Assembly (NCBI GenBank): GCA_025765615.1
Contig: JAIVFJ010000074.1
Coordinates: 186,001-250,000 of the forward strand
Length of the DNA: 64,000 nucleotides
Origin: Zopfochytrium polystomum
Taxonomy: Eukaryota > Chytridiomycota > Chytridiomycetes > Chytridiales > Chytridiaceae
Direction of reading: 5' to 3'
Positions 33,628 through 48,400 of this stretch are shown in pieces. Position 1 is the first letter of the stretch. Every line of letters begins with the position of its first letter. The notes beneath the pieces are model-generated. The model was given only the letters and a program-made list of their open reading frames with translations, was not told the DNA's origin and did not search any database. The position numbers and the translations under genes were made by a program.

Positions 33628-36600
33628 ATGATGGGAACTCGGGGGGACGATTTCCTTGGAGACCCCTCGCGCAACAATCGGATCTCGGACCAGTTCATCA
33701 TGGACGTCACGCAGATGGCCGCTGTTGCCGCGGCCGCCTCCGCCGCCCCCTCGTCTCCTTCCATCCGCTCGCTGCACCGCCAAGACATTCGTATGTCCGA
33801 CCAGTTCCTGCTCTTCCCCGGCGTCAAGTCGTCCAGTGTCATCATGGAAAACACCCCATTCGCCGCCGGCAGAGAGTCGATGTTGAGTATGGAGTCGCAG
33901 ACCTCTGTGTCGACTGACGTCGACATGGACAGCCATGTTCAAGCAGCGGACAGCAGAATGCACAGCGGCGACGGGACCGGCAACAGCAACGCGGCAACTG
34001 CTGCCACCGCCCTTGATACTGCCTTCAAGGGTGACGCCAGCGGCAGCAGCAGCAGCAGCAGCACCCCCACAACTGCCGCCGGTGCCATCGCATCCGTCGA
34101 CGGCAACTTCGTTAACCATGCCAACAGCACCCAGTCCCTCTCGCAAAACATATCTATTCCTCCGCTGGTTGGAGACGTCGATGCCTCTAACATGAGCTTC
34201 CTCGCGGCGCAGCCTGGCGGCGGTTGGCCCCTTCAGGCAGATCTGCTCTCCTTTGCCCTTCCACCCTCGGACCTATCCTCGCATCTGGGCAGGGGCGATG
34301 CGTCAGCACCTGGAGGTACGAACGGGACCATGTTCTACTCGCTACCGAGGAATCAAGTCTTTCAGCACCTTCCAAAAGAGGATTCCGGCCAATTTGCAGT
34401 CCCCCCCAGGTCTTCTGCTTCGCTCCCAAGACCCGCGTCAAAGATCTCAAGCGACGAAAGCGGCGGCGGGTTTAGCTTTGGCGACTTCTTTCCGACTTCG
34501 TCAACGCACCCGCGATCGGGCTCAGCCGCGGCTGTCGCTGCAGACTTCACTTCTTGGCAACTCGGAACTGCTGGTCTCGCAGCGAACACGGCATCGCCTT
34601 TCCTGGTTTCAAACAACGTCGCAGATGCTGTTCCCCAGCCATCACCGTTGGCGCAGCCTGTTCTGGACCAAATGGTCCCTTCCCCCGCACCGTTCGCACC
34701 TCAGACGATGGACCTGCAGCAGACAGCGGCGCTCGTGGCACAGCTTCTGCCGACAGACACATTTGGCCTTACCCAGTCGATCTCCGCCTCCCCTTTCCTC
34801 GCTCCTGGCCGTGGCAACCAAGACTTAACCCATTCTCCGTTGGGATCGGCAGCCCCTATTCTACCATTGCAGATTACTACCAACCTCATGGATAACGGGC
34901 AGCTCGAAATGCCCATCTCAGAATTTGACTTTCAATCGTTAACATCTTCGGCTGGCATGCCCGATCAGATGATTTCCACGACCGAAATGGCAACGACCGG
35001 CACTCAATCGTCTTCCTCCGGAACCCTCTTACCAACCAGCCGCCGCCCTTCCGTCTCGGCTGCCCATGTGACACCGGCAGTCGCCCCGTCACCTCAGTTG
35101 GTTTCTCTCACATCTCCCGTGCTGACCCCGACGCCGACTCCAAGCTCGGCTACCTTGGAGAGATTTCCAGCCCTCGCAGCAAAAGCTGCAGCTGCTATTG
35201 ATTCCTCAATCAAATCATCAGGCTTACCCGTGACCGCCGCTTTTCACAAGTATTTCCCGCAAGGCCATCAGATGGTTCAAAGCAACCCTCCAGGTGAGTT
35301 TCGTGGAACCGCAATGGGCGTTCGGGTTCTTAGAAGTTTACTTTCGTCTGAACAACGCTTGCAGATGTCATCATGAGTCCCGCTGTACAACCCCAAGCAT
35401 CGAATGATCCCCCAGCGACGACAAGTGATAGTTCAGCCGCTCTTGACGTATTTTACGATCATTTGCGCTGGGTGACCCGTTCGAACGCGAAGCAGGGGAA
35501 CGACAACACAGATCCAAACTTTTCCGACGGCGAAGATGATCTGGATGTTGACGACGATGCGATGTCTACAAACTCCAATGATCCAATAATAGATCCCAAG
35601 CTCCTTTCAGCGATGTTAGCAGCCAGCATGGATGACCAGTCAGCGTCGCTGGCAATGGCCGCTATGGCCATCAAAGGAAATCGGCGAAGAACAGCCCTTC
35701 TTCAGCAGCATCTGGCTGAGCAGTGGGCCAAGACTGCCGAGAGTGGCGGGCAAAATTCTGGGCGGCCTGCGTCTCAAGACATAACACAAAAGTGCTACGT
35801 TTTCGTAAACGAGACCGAGAACCTTCTCCAATCTGATCAGGAGGCTCCCTCATCGTCTGACGATCACACTAGCGTTAGTCAAATTGCACAAATGATTGCA
35901 TCACCAACAATTGAGGGTGCGGAATCGCCACCGATGACTGTGGGTCGCACTTCCACCGTCCCACAGACGTCGTCCACTCCCGGAAGTGGTCCAACTTGCG
36001 GCGGAACGCACGCGGTTGGAAAACCCTGCGTGGCATGCGCATACGGCAAGATTGTGAGAAAGATGAAGCTGAAGCCGTCGAAGCTTTCGTCTGCGTCGAA
36101 CGAGTCTCTCGCTTCCTCATACAGCAACACTGGCAGCCCGCAGCCGGCGAGCAGCAGCCCTCCGGAAATGCACAGCAGCCAAGCCAATCACCACGGAGGC
36201 CACTCACTGGCAGCCAGTGCCTCATCAGTGGCGGCCGCAGCTTTTGCCTCAATCGCGTCGATCGCGCGGCCGAATCGCGGCAATCCGCGCCGAAATGATG
36301 GCGCCGTGTCGCCCTTATCGACCGCGTCCGACACGGCTATTGGCGTTCCCATGGCAGCAACGGACGAATTCGACTCGGACGAGACGAGCTCCGACATTGA
36401 GCACCCCGCTGCGACGATGCATTCCGGTGACCGACGGCGGCTGCGTCTTTCAAAGTCCCTCAGCGAGTTGCGCGGGGCGATGGCGGATGCCATCGGCTCG
36501 GTGCCTCTTTCCGCGGACGGGATTGACGGGCTGCGCCCTCCAATGCACGCATTCCCTGCCACGGGCACCATCTTTTTGGGTGACGAACCTGGCACCGGCG

Positions 36601-36902
36601 GCGACGTCGGCAGCGGCGGCGGCGGCGCGGACGGCGCCCTCGGCGGCAACCCTGGAGGCGAGTCGCTGATCGCCGAAGCCGGCGAGCGGGACAAGCCGTT
36701 CGTCTGCGAAATCTGCGACCGGCGGTTCCTGCGAAAGCACGATCTGCGGCGGCACAAGCTCATCCATAATGAGGACGCGCCAACCGCCCGTTGCGAGGTG
36801 TGCTTGAAGACTTTCACCAGGGTGGACGCCCTCCACCGCCATGTGAGGGGCAAGCGGTGCAAGGGGCCACCGCCGGCTCCGCCGGGTACCACCGCAGTGT
36901 GA
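33628..36902 (+). CDS. C2H2 zinc-finger transcription factor (1067 aa)
   Basis: Probable DNA-binding regulator. Two exons (33628-35293 and 35365-36902) give 1068 codons in frame. Most of the protein is Ser/Ala/Pro-rich and probably disordered. The C-terminus carries two fingers: FVCEICDRRFLRKHDLRRHK (classical C2H2) and CEVCLKTFTRVDALHRHVRG ending in RKRC-like KRC, the second probably of C2HC form. The N-terminus has a duplicated short motif, NRISDQFIMDV and IRMSDQFLLFPG (33.68 and 33.79 kb). A separate Cys cluster, CGGTHAVGKPCVACAYGK, lies near 36.0 kb. An acidic stretch (DGEDDLDVDDDAMS) near 35.53 kb could be an activation region. Target genes are unknown. Confidence 0.88.
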
Positions 36903-40214
<3,312 letters not shown>

Positions 40215-41235
40215 ATGTTCCCCCAACAAGTCCGCGCTGCGTTCCTTCTGCTGCTCTGCGGCCCGTTCGCCGCGCTTGCAGCCCCCGTCGCTTCTGCAAC
40301 AAGTCCGCCCGAAGGCCCCGTCACTCTCACGGTAACAGTAACCTCCGTCAGCACGTCCATCAGCACATCCATCAGCACCTCCATCAGCACATCAATAAGC
40401 ACCTCCATCAGCACCGTCACCTCCACCGTCGTGTCGACCGTCGTCCCCTCCCCAACCCCACCGGTACCAGTGACTGCCCCATTACCCTCCGCAAATTCAA
40501 CCATCCCGGCGGCAGCGGCAGCGGCCGCCGCCGCCTTGCGCACAAAACCAAAAACTAAAACAAAACCTTGCAAATCAAAACCCCCCAAAACCCACCGCCA
40601 CACCACCTTCACACCCACCCCGTCGTGCGCGACTCCCTCGCTCCCTGCGACTCCTTCCTCCTCCGCCTCCTCCTTCTACTTTGCGCCCACGCAACAACCC
40701 ACCGCCACCCACAACCAGCCGACCGACACCGACGCCGTCGACACCACCACGGCCGTCGTCGCCCCGAGCCCCGCGGCCCCCGTCACCCTCACGGTCTTTG
40801 TCACCACCACCGTCGCAACCACCCTCATCTCCACCGCCACCGCCACCGCCACGGTCACAAAGACGGCGGAGCTGCCGCCTCCACCGGCTACGACGACGGC
40901 GACAACGACCAGCAGCAAGCAGCGCAAGACGGTGACCGAGCGCGAGACCAAGACAAAGACCCGCGCGACGCGGACCCGCACCGTCAAGACCACGATCACG
41001 GACCCCGCCGTCGAGCCGACCGAGGTCGTCGAGACGGTCACGAAGAAGTCCAAGACGACGGCGAAGGGCAAGGTGGGTGGACTGGAAAGTCTGTTTGTTT
41101 GGTCGTTTATTTGCTCACCCGACAATTTTCTCCCTGTGGGTTCGGACAATGTTCGGACAGAGTACAAGCGTGAGTGTTTTTTTTTTTTTCTTGCTTTTTT
41201 CTTTTTGTTTGGCGGGACCTGCCACACGCGCGCCG

Positions 41236-41269
<34 letters not shown>

Positions 41270-42745
41270 CTCTCTCTCTCTCTCTCTCTCTCCCTGTCTC
41301 TCTCTCTCCCTGGCTCTATCTCTCTCTCTCTCTCGCTCTCTCTCTGTCTCTCGCTTTCCCTCTTGGCTGACACTCTCGTTTCATCGCTCTCCACAGACGA
41401 AGACTATCAAGCACACCTCGACGGTCTACCACCCAATCTCCAAAACAACTTCGACCACCCTTACCGTTCCGACTGCGGCCACCACCACTATTACCTCCTC
41501 CTCCTCCTCCTCCTCCTCCTTCCCGTCCGATGCCGCAACAAGCGACCTGCCGCCGTCCCCAAGCGGCTCCCCGTCGCTCAACGAGCCATCTGCAACGTCA
41601 GAGAAACAGGCGACTTCCACCACCGCCGCGTCGTCAGAGTCGTCCTCGCCATCCGCGACCGAGGTCACCGCCGAGCCCACAGGCGCGACGGCGGCCCCGA
41701 CAACGTCCGTCGTCCTGACCCAAGGCGGCCCCACCCACCTCGACGTCGACTGTTGTTTCTTCAGAGTCGATTCCCGAGCCGCCCGTCCCGACTCAGACCG
41801 ACGCGTCCGCCTCTGAATCAGGTGCTTTTCCGCTCTTTTCTTGCTTTCCCTCTTTTTTCTTTCTTTATTTGCTTTTTAGCAGTAGTTCCACGCAACAACA
41901 ATAAGGGGCACTGCAGTAACAGCAGGACCGGTTAGCTAACCCTCCCCTCCTGCTATCCCTCCTGCTCCGCCTCTTCCCGCACGTTCCAAACACCGCGTCG
42001 TCGGCGGTTCCGATAGCCACACCCGAGCCGCTGACCGTCACCGTCACCCCGACCCTCACCGTGCCCGCGGCGTCGTCCTCGCCATCCGACTCCGCCACGG
42101 CCTTTGTCACCGAAACCACCGAGTACGTCCAAGCCACCCTCACATCCGTCGCCACCGAGACCTACCAGGTCACCGAGACCGTCCTCGTCGCCACCGAAGT
42201 CACCGAGCTCCGCACCGCAACGCGAACCGTAACAAAATTCGCCCCCGACCACTACCGTCCCCGGCTTCACAACAGTCACCGTCACTGAACGCGTCCCCGT
42301 CACCGTCACGGTCAAGCACACCGTCACGGACACCGTCACAGCCCAGCCCGCCGCCTCCTCCCCCGCTCCTTCTTCCGACAACGGCTCGGCAGAAATCTCC
42401 ATCCTCGCTATCGCAACCTCCCACGCCGCCTCCTCGTCTGCAACCCCGTCCCCGCTCCTCGGCTCCGCCGTCCAAGAAACCCTCAACCCCTCCGCCGGCG
42501 GCGGCAGCGGCGGCTTTGCCCTTACAGCCCCGGAGCACCCCACCCCCTCCGCGACCGAAACCACCGACGAACCGCCCGCGTCGCCCACAATCTCCGAAGA
42601 CGCCACCGCCTCCGCCCCGTCGCCGACGACCGAGCCCTCGGCAACGGGCCCGCCCGCCGTCGAGTCGTGGCTCTCTATCGTCCCTGAACTCAGTATCGGC
42701 CTGATCCCGACGGTCACACCGCCCGCACCGGGCAACGCCCGCTGA
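40215..42745 (+). CDS. Secreted Ser/Thr-rich mucin-like protein (probable cell-surface glycoprotein), two apparent frame changes
   Basis: The start MFPQQVRAAFLLLLCGPFAA is a clear signal peptide, followed by APVASATS. The rest is Ser/Thr/Val/Pro-rich with TVTVT-type and ISTS repeats (12-bp minisatellite near 40.35-40.42 kb), KTKTK blocks and VTETTEYVQATL-like segments, typical of O-glycosylated fungal surface proteins. Exon 1 (40215-41072) is in frame with exon 2 (from 41397). The natural Thr-rich frame then changes by one base near 41722-41742 and again near 42233-42246, both next to short C or A runs. An intron lies between about 41820 and 41950. The last frame ends SIVPELSIGLIPTVTPP and the stop at 42743. 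No GPI signal or catalytic domain was seen. The exact model is uncertain. Confidence 0.65.
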
Positions 42746-43566
42746 GGCGTGGAATTTCTCACGTTCCATCCGCCCCCCTTTCCTCCCCCCTAAATCACCG
42801 CGCACGGCCAACCCTCCCCCCTCCCCCCCCCCCCCCCCCCCCCCCCCCCCGTCACCCCTGCTTTTTATTAAAAACCACCTTTTTCTAAATACGTGAGCCC
42901 TTCTCGCCCCTACCTCGAAAAAACTTTAAAAGCGCGAGAAAAAAAAATGCAGTCTCAACTTCCACCCCCCTCCCACCCAGTCCATCCGACCTTCTTACCC
43001 CTCAGTAATGTGTCAGTCATCGTCAGTAAATCAGTGCTTTCCTCGCCCCAACCTCTACACAGCAGTTATACTTGCTAGTTCCCTTGCTCTTTCCCTCTAG
43101 TTGGTCCTCCTTTTTTTTCGCCTAATTTATTACACGACCCACCACGCACTCCCTTTCCCTCCTTTCCCCCCTCTCTTCTTTCTAATTTCGAAAATTTTTC
43201 AGTCTCCTCTCTCTTTCGTCGAAAGGTTTGTGACTTTTTCAAAAATAATCCGCCGTAGTAGTACTAGTATCTCGTTCTTCTTCTTCTTCTTCTTCTTCTT
43301 CTTCTTCTTCTTCTTCTTCAACTTCTGTTTCTCTTCTCCCCACCCCATCTCCCCCGTCGCAAGTGTTTGCAATAATAAAAAAGAAAAAAAGGATGACCAG
43401 TCGCAAATTGCCTCCACCAGGGGGCGGGGGCTTTCGGGGCAAAACCGGGGGGGCACACAAAAAAAATTTAGTGGGAATTCCAGCCCACTAGCAGAGTAGC
43501 CGGGTAAGATAAAGAGCAGGAGGGGTTTCTGTGTGGAGGGGGATCTTAACAATTTGGTGTCAGGTT
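42746..43566. repeat. 3' flank of the mucin-like gene with poly-C and TTC repeats
   Basis: A 28-nt uninterrupted C-run at 42823-42850 lies about 80 bp after the stop codon. A (TTC)n array lies near 43273-43320. No coding region was recognised. Confidence 0.6.
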
Positions 43567-43680
43567 GAGGTTCCAATAATGCTTGCTTCCCCCAACACTC
43601 TACCATCCGCTCCATTCGTACTTTCCAGGAGTCAGGAGAGACACTGTCCCTAAATTTGAGGATGCGTTGGGGCCATTCCC

Positions 43681-43714
<34 letters not shown>

Positions 43715-44104
43715 AAAGAACCTCAGAGCAGACACGCCAGCCCAAAATTCTGTCTGCCCGTGTCCCAACCTGGCACAACATTTGAAAAAAAAGGAAAGTG
43801 GTCACAAGAACATATGTGTCTACACATTCTGGATCGATTCCTTGGATTCCGTCATGCATATGCTCTTTACAAGAAAAGGGCTCACACCCTTAACAAGCTT
43901 TCTCGCTCCACACCGCCACGAAGTCTGGCAGACTGGGGGGCGTATGTTCCGTATGTGATTTATCTTTGGAATCGAGGTTCCAATACGCTGCTTCCCTCTC
44001 ACACCCGCACCTCCATTTGTACTTTCTAAGAGGAGAGGCGTTGCCCTAAATTTGAGTATGCTTGGGCCCATCCCAAAACAGAAAGTACTTCACAGCAAGA
44101 CAAC
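43567..44104 (+). repeat. Direct repeat pair (about 130-170 bp units) with a variable A-tract
   Basis: Unit a (43567-43736) and unit b (43974-44104) share GAGGTTCCAATA, then CTCCATT.GTACTTTC, then CCCTAAATTTGAG.ATGC, then GAAAG.AC.TCA.AGCA. In unit a an A-run of about 30 follows the shared GG.CCAT.CCC; in unit b only four A residues stand there. The 410-bp spacing and partial divergence suggest old copies of a small dispersed element. Confidence 0.6.
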
Positions 44105-44524
44105 AAAAGCTCTTTTTTTTTTTTTTTTTTTTTGTTTGAATCCTTTGGGGTACACTTCAAGTGCGTCACCGTTTACAAACTTTCGAGTTTTGTATATTTC
44201 CGCCCCAATTAGAAGTTTTCTATCTTTTCGTCGAGGGATTCTTTTCCCCTTTTTGCAGTAACAAAAACAAAACCATTTTTTTCTGTTTTTACTACTCAGC
44301 TGAAGCGCACTTGAACCACACCCTTGAACCCCGCAGAAAAAAACCTTCAAAAAAAAAAAAGGTTTTCGCCCTCCCCGTTTTATGCAAGTCCCTGGAACGG
44401 GAATGACAACCATTCGCAAGACCGCCTGAATGTAGGACGAGCGCGCAAATTTTTTGATGCTGAATTTCACATGATACTCAAAGTAAATCTGTTTGAGAAT
44501 GAAGTTTTATTCCAGCACCTTACT

Positions 44525-45143
44525 TTAAGGGGAGTTTTTTTTCGTATGAATACATGAGTAATCCAGCGCATCACTGACTGACCCAAAAAAAACCTTTGAA
44601 GCTCTACCAGCAGTGCTGTGCTGAGGCGTACTTGAATGAAGCAAAAAGCATTTGCCAAAGCAATATGTTTTCTTGCAAGGGAAGCAGGTGACTGTGATCT
44701 TTGCACCTCTTTCGCAATGTGCACAATGTTGGGTTTTTTTTTTAGGCCCTGGCAGAAAGTAAAACGGAACTGCAAAACGTACGTTTTTGAACATGCAAGT
44801 CCTTCCTTGCCTCGTGCTATTTTCTTTTCTTTTTTTTCTCCAGAAACCTCTTTCACAACGAGCTTCTTGCAAAAAAGTCATCCTCCCCTTCCAGTCAACT
44901 TGGAAAAAATAAATGGTGGCTGTATAATGGAGAGTGGCGTAGCACAGCGCCCCGGTATGTAAAACATCTTTCTGATACCACCGCTTGTTTGTTTTTTTTC
45001 ACTCGCGGATTCCAGAAATGCCCATCAATTCGGTCCATAGGGTCAATGCCACCCGTGAACTTGCAGGGCTGGTATTCTAAGTCATGTTGCCCTGTAACGC
45101 CAATTGAAGGAAGAGAGGGACCAAGTCCAGTCGGCTTGATCAC
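44525..45143 (-). pseudogene. Possible piggyBac-type transposase remnant
   Basis: The minus strand shows a Cys/His-rich stretch, HCAHCERGAKITVTCFPCKK followed by TYCFGKCFLLH (near 44.70-44.77 kb). Its C..C...C..C...C...CF..H spacing resembles the zinc-binding tail of piggyBac transposases. Upstream on the same strand, near 45.04 kb, KFTGGIDPMDRIDGHF resembles the GGVD..D motif. Stops separate the two and their distance is shorter than normal. No terminal inverted repeats were identified. Family assignment is tentative. Confidence 0.35.
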
Positions 45144-45476
45144 AAGTGGACGAATGGTTCCTCGCAGTGTAACCTTCGTTCTTATTATGTTTTATTTTAT
45201 TTCCGAAAGCGACTGCTGCGAGGCTGCAACGGCTGAGAGAAAAAACAGCGAGAATAAAAGAAAGAAGAAAAAAAAAGATAACACTAACCACACTCACCAA
45301 GCGAAAGATTACAAAAAAAAAAAGAAGAAAAAGATGTGCGCAAGTACCAAGGAGAGCGGGTTTGGGCGCAACATTAAAAAAAATGGGCCAGATATTTTTT
45401 TTTTCCATTCCTCGCCTACCCCCCCCTCCACCTGTTCTCCGCCCCACCGCTCGTGCGCCACAGGCGCCGCGGCCAA
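45144..45476. other. Short intergenic stretch downstream of the Nab3-like gene
   Basis: A-rich tracts (45.25-45.33 kb). No gene recognised. Presumably 3' UTR of the minus-strand gene and its boundary with the transposase-like remnant. Confidence 0.5.
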
Positions 45477-48400
45477 TCACCGTCGGCCCATGCCGTTGAA
45501 CCCTCCCCACCCACCCGCCCCGCCGCCGCTGCCACCCCCCTGAGGCTGCCCAGGTCGCGGCGGCGCAGCCTGCGGCAGAGGCAACGCCTGGTTGTGCAGG
45601 TGCTGCCGCGGCGGTTGCTGCTGCTGCTGCTGCTGCTGCTGTTGTTGCTGTTGTTGGAGGAGCCCGCCTCCGCCCATGCCTCCAAGGCCTAGCCCCATGC
45701 CGCCCATTCCTCCAAGCTGGAAGTGTGCTTGCGCAGCCTGCCCTTGCAGCGACGGCGCCGCAGCTGCTGCTCCTGACGTGCCGCTAAGAGACTGCAGCTG
45801 CTTCAGTCGCGACAGGATGTCGCCTACCGTCTCCGGCTGGCCCCCTTGCGCTCCCATCTGCTGGTGTTGCTGCTGTTGTTGCTGTTGTTGCTGTTGCTGC
45901 TGCTGCTGCTGCTGCTGCTGTTGTTGTTGTTGCAACTGTTGCTGCTGCTGGTGCTGTTGCCCAATAGCACCAAGGAGCATTGAAAGGCTTGTTGTACTGC
46001 TACCACTACCACCCAGACCTCCAACACCAGGCTGCGGTTGCGACGTCGGTTGCTGCTGCTGCTGCTGCGGTTGAAACAGAGACGACAGCGCGCTCGGTAA
46101 CCCACCAACCGATCCTAATCCCGACGGTCCCGCGCCACCGAGCCGTCCCGCCGCCTGTTGTTGCTGCTGCTGCTGCTGTTGGATTTGCGCGAGCAGGGAC
46201 GCCAGGTTGGACCCTTGAGCCGGCGCGGCCGTGGCACTCCCTGAGGTCGGACCAGTCTGAGAAGTAAGGCCCCCGAGGCCAGCAAGCCCAAGCGCTGGCA
46301 GGCCCTGTTGCTGCTGCTGCTGTTGAGGTTGCAGCTGTAACGCGGCCAGCGCATGCAGCTGCGGATTTTGCGCGGCTTGGCCGAGAAGTTGCTGCGCCGC
46401 GCCAACGCCGAGAAGCTGGTTTGGCTGAGCCGCGGGAGCTGCTGTGGCGGTGGCAGCGCCGGACGCAGATTGGCTCATTGCAGTAACGAGCGTCAACAGG
46501 GTGGTGGGGTCGATCTGGTTGCCTGTGGCGGCGAGGCTGGTCAGAAGGTTAAGGAGGGCAGGCTGGGCTGGATTCGCCGCAGCCATAGCAGGAATGGCCG
46601 ATGGAAGCTGTTGTTGCTGGTGTTGCTGTAGACCGGCAAGCCCCGCCAGCCCGGCAAGCCCGCTCGATAGGGCTGCAGCTTGCGGTTGCCGTGCTTGGCG
46701 CTCTCGTAAGAGAACAGCGCATCCCGTCTCCACCGTAATGTTGTCATACTCTAAAGGAGGTAAACCAGAGGACGAGGACGAGAGTAAACAGCCGTTAATG
46801 ACATCTCAGTTTCGCGAGGAAAAAATGTCCACCGACCTGTCACCGATCCGCCGGGTTGGAACACATGCATCGAAATGGTGCCCGAACGAACGTGGTTCTC
46901 GTCAATAAATACCACAGCCTTCACCCCCTCCGACATCATTTGGTGCACAACCGACCGCAAGTTCAACTTTGGTGAAAGGAACAACGTGTCGACACTGATT
47001 CCGGATGCTTTCATGGTTCCTTCCATCCGAGTAATGTACGACCTGGGCCAAGAAAATTAGGGTTTTGACAATGAGGATCACAAAAAACGGTTGCCGCTTG
47101 TTCATCTCACCTTTCGCTGTTGCCAAGAACAATCATTTGGCACTCTGGGACCGCCGTGCCATACCGCCGTGGAAGCGGGAAATCGCTCGGGTTCAGTGCA
47201 GATAGATTGACGGTTTGTGTGCGCACGGTCGGCGCCACAGGCGGCTGCGGCAGTCCTCCCGGAAACGGGTAAACGTCCTTCAACAAAGCCCCCGAACCGC
47301 CGCCAGCTACGCCGCCGACGCTGCTCCCTGAAACGCTGCTTCCACCACGGCCGCTGCCGCCACCACCGCCACGAGGCCCATCGTCTGGCCAGCGGTTGGA
47401 GCCTCTGCGCGCCGACGGGGACCGCGAGCGCGAACGGCCGCCGCCGCGCCGCCGATCGTAGTCACGGTCGTCTCGGTCGCGGTCCCGGTCGCGGTCGCGG
47501 TCGCGGTCACGGTCCCGGTCGCGGTCTCGCTCTCGGTCGCGGTCGCGGTCGCGCCCGCCGCCACGATCGCTTGCGGCACCACGGTACCGATCGCTGCCGC
47601 CAGACCCGCGCCGACCATAGTCGCGCCGGTCGTCGTCATGGTCGTACCGATCTCCGCCGCGGGAGCCGCGGTCGCGTCGATCTCGATCACGCCCGTCCCG
47701 CCTCTGAGGGCTCTCTTCGTCTCGCAGCCGTCCGAATGCTTTGTCCCGGGAAATTTTTACGTCTGAGGATGGTAAAAAAAAAAATTATATTAGTGAGTGC
47801 CGCTCTCCGTTGAAGTGGAAAAGGTATGAATGCCTTACCCAGAATTAGTCCACCAAGTTCCCGACCGGTCTCCAGCTTCATCGCCTCCTCACACGCTATT
47901 GGGTCAGTAAACTGTACAAAGCCAAACGACTCTTTCAGCAATATCTCCACAATGTTTCCGTACACGGCAAATATCGCCGCAATCTCAAAGCGGTCAGTCT
48001 TTTCGGACGCAAGGTTGCCGAGGAAAAGACGGGCACGGAACGGCATCGTGCTAATAACGCCGGGCCCTGAGGTGAAAGAAACGGTAAACCGTGAATGAAA
48101 CTGGTGAGGGTTCTCCACGCCGGACGCGTATGCTGCACGGGCAGCCGATGCAATCGCCTCCACCTCGGCGGACGTCCGCGGGACGACAGACCCCGGCGTT
48201 GCGTGTTGGCCGTCGCCGTTTGCGAGCCTGCCCCCACCACCGCCGCGGCCCCCGCGGCCTCCGCGCTCACGGTCGGGAGGTCCACCTCCACGTGTTTCGG
48301 ACCGGGACCCACCACCACCACGCCGGTTCGGAGCGCCTTTCTCGCGTGATGGCGGCACAGAGGGACGTGCCGGTGCCGGAGCAGAACCAACACCAGCCGG

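Noticed and set aside
43822..43945. Plus-strand stretch AYALYKKRAHTLNKLSR as a piggyBac segment
   Set aside because: Opposite strand to the Cys-rich remnant and too short to judge.
45592..46074. Cys-rich open frame on the plus strand
   Set aside because: It is the antisense of the CAG/CAA (poly-Gln) runs of the Nab3-like gene.
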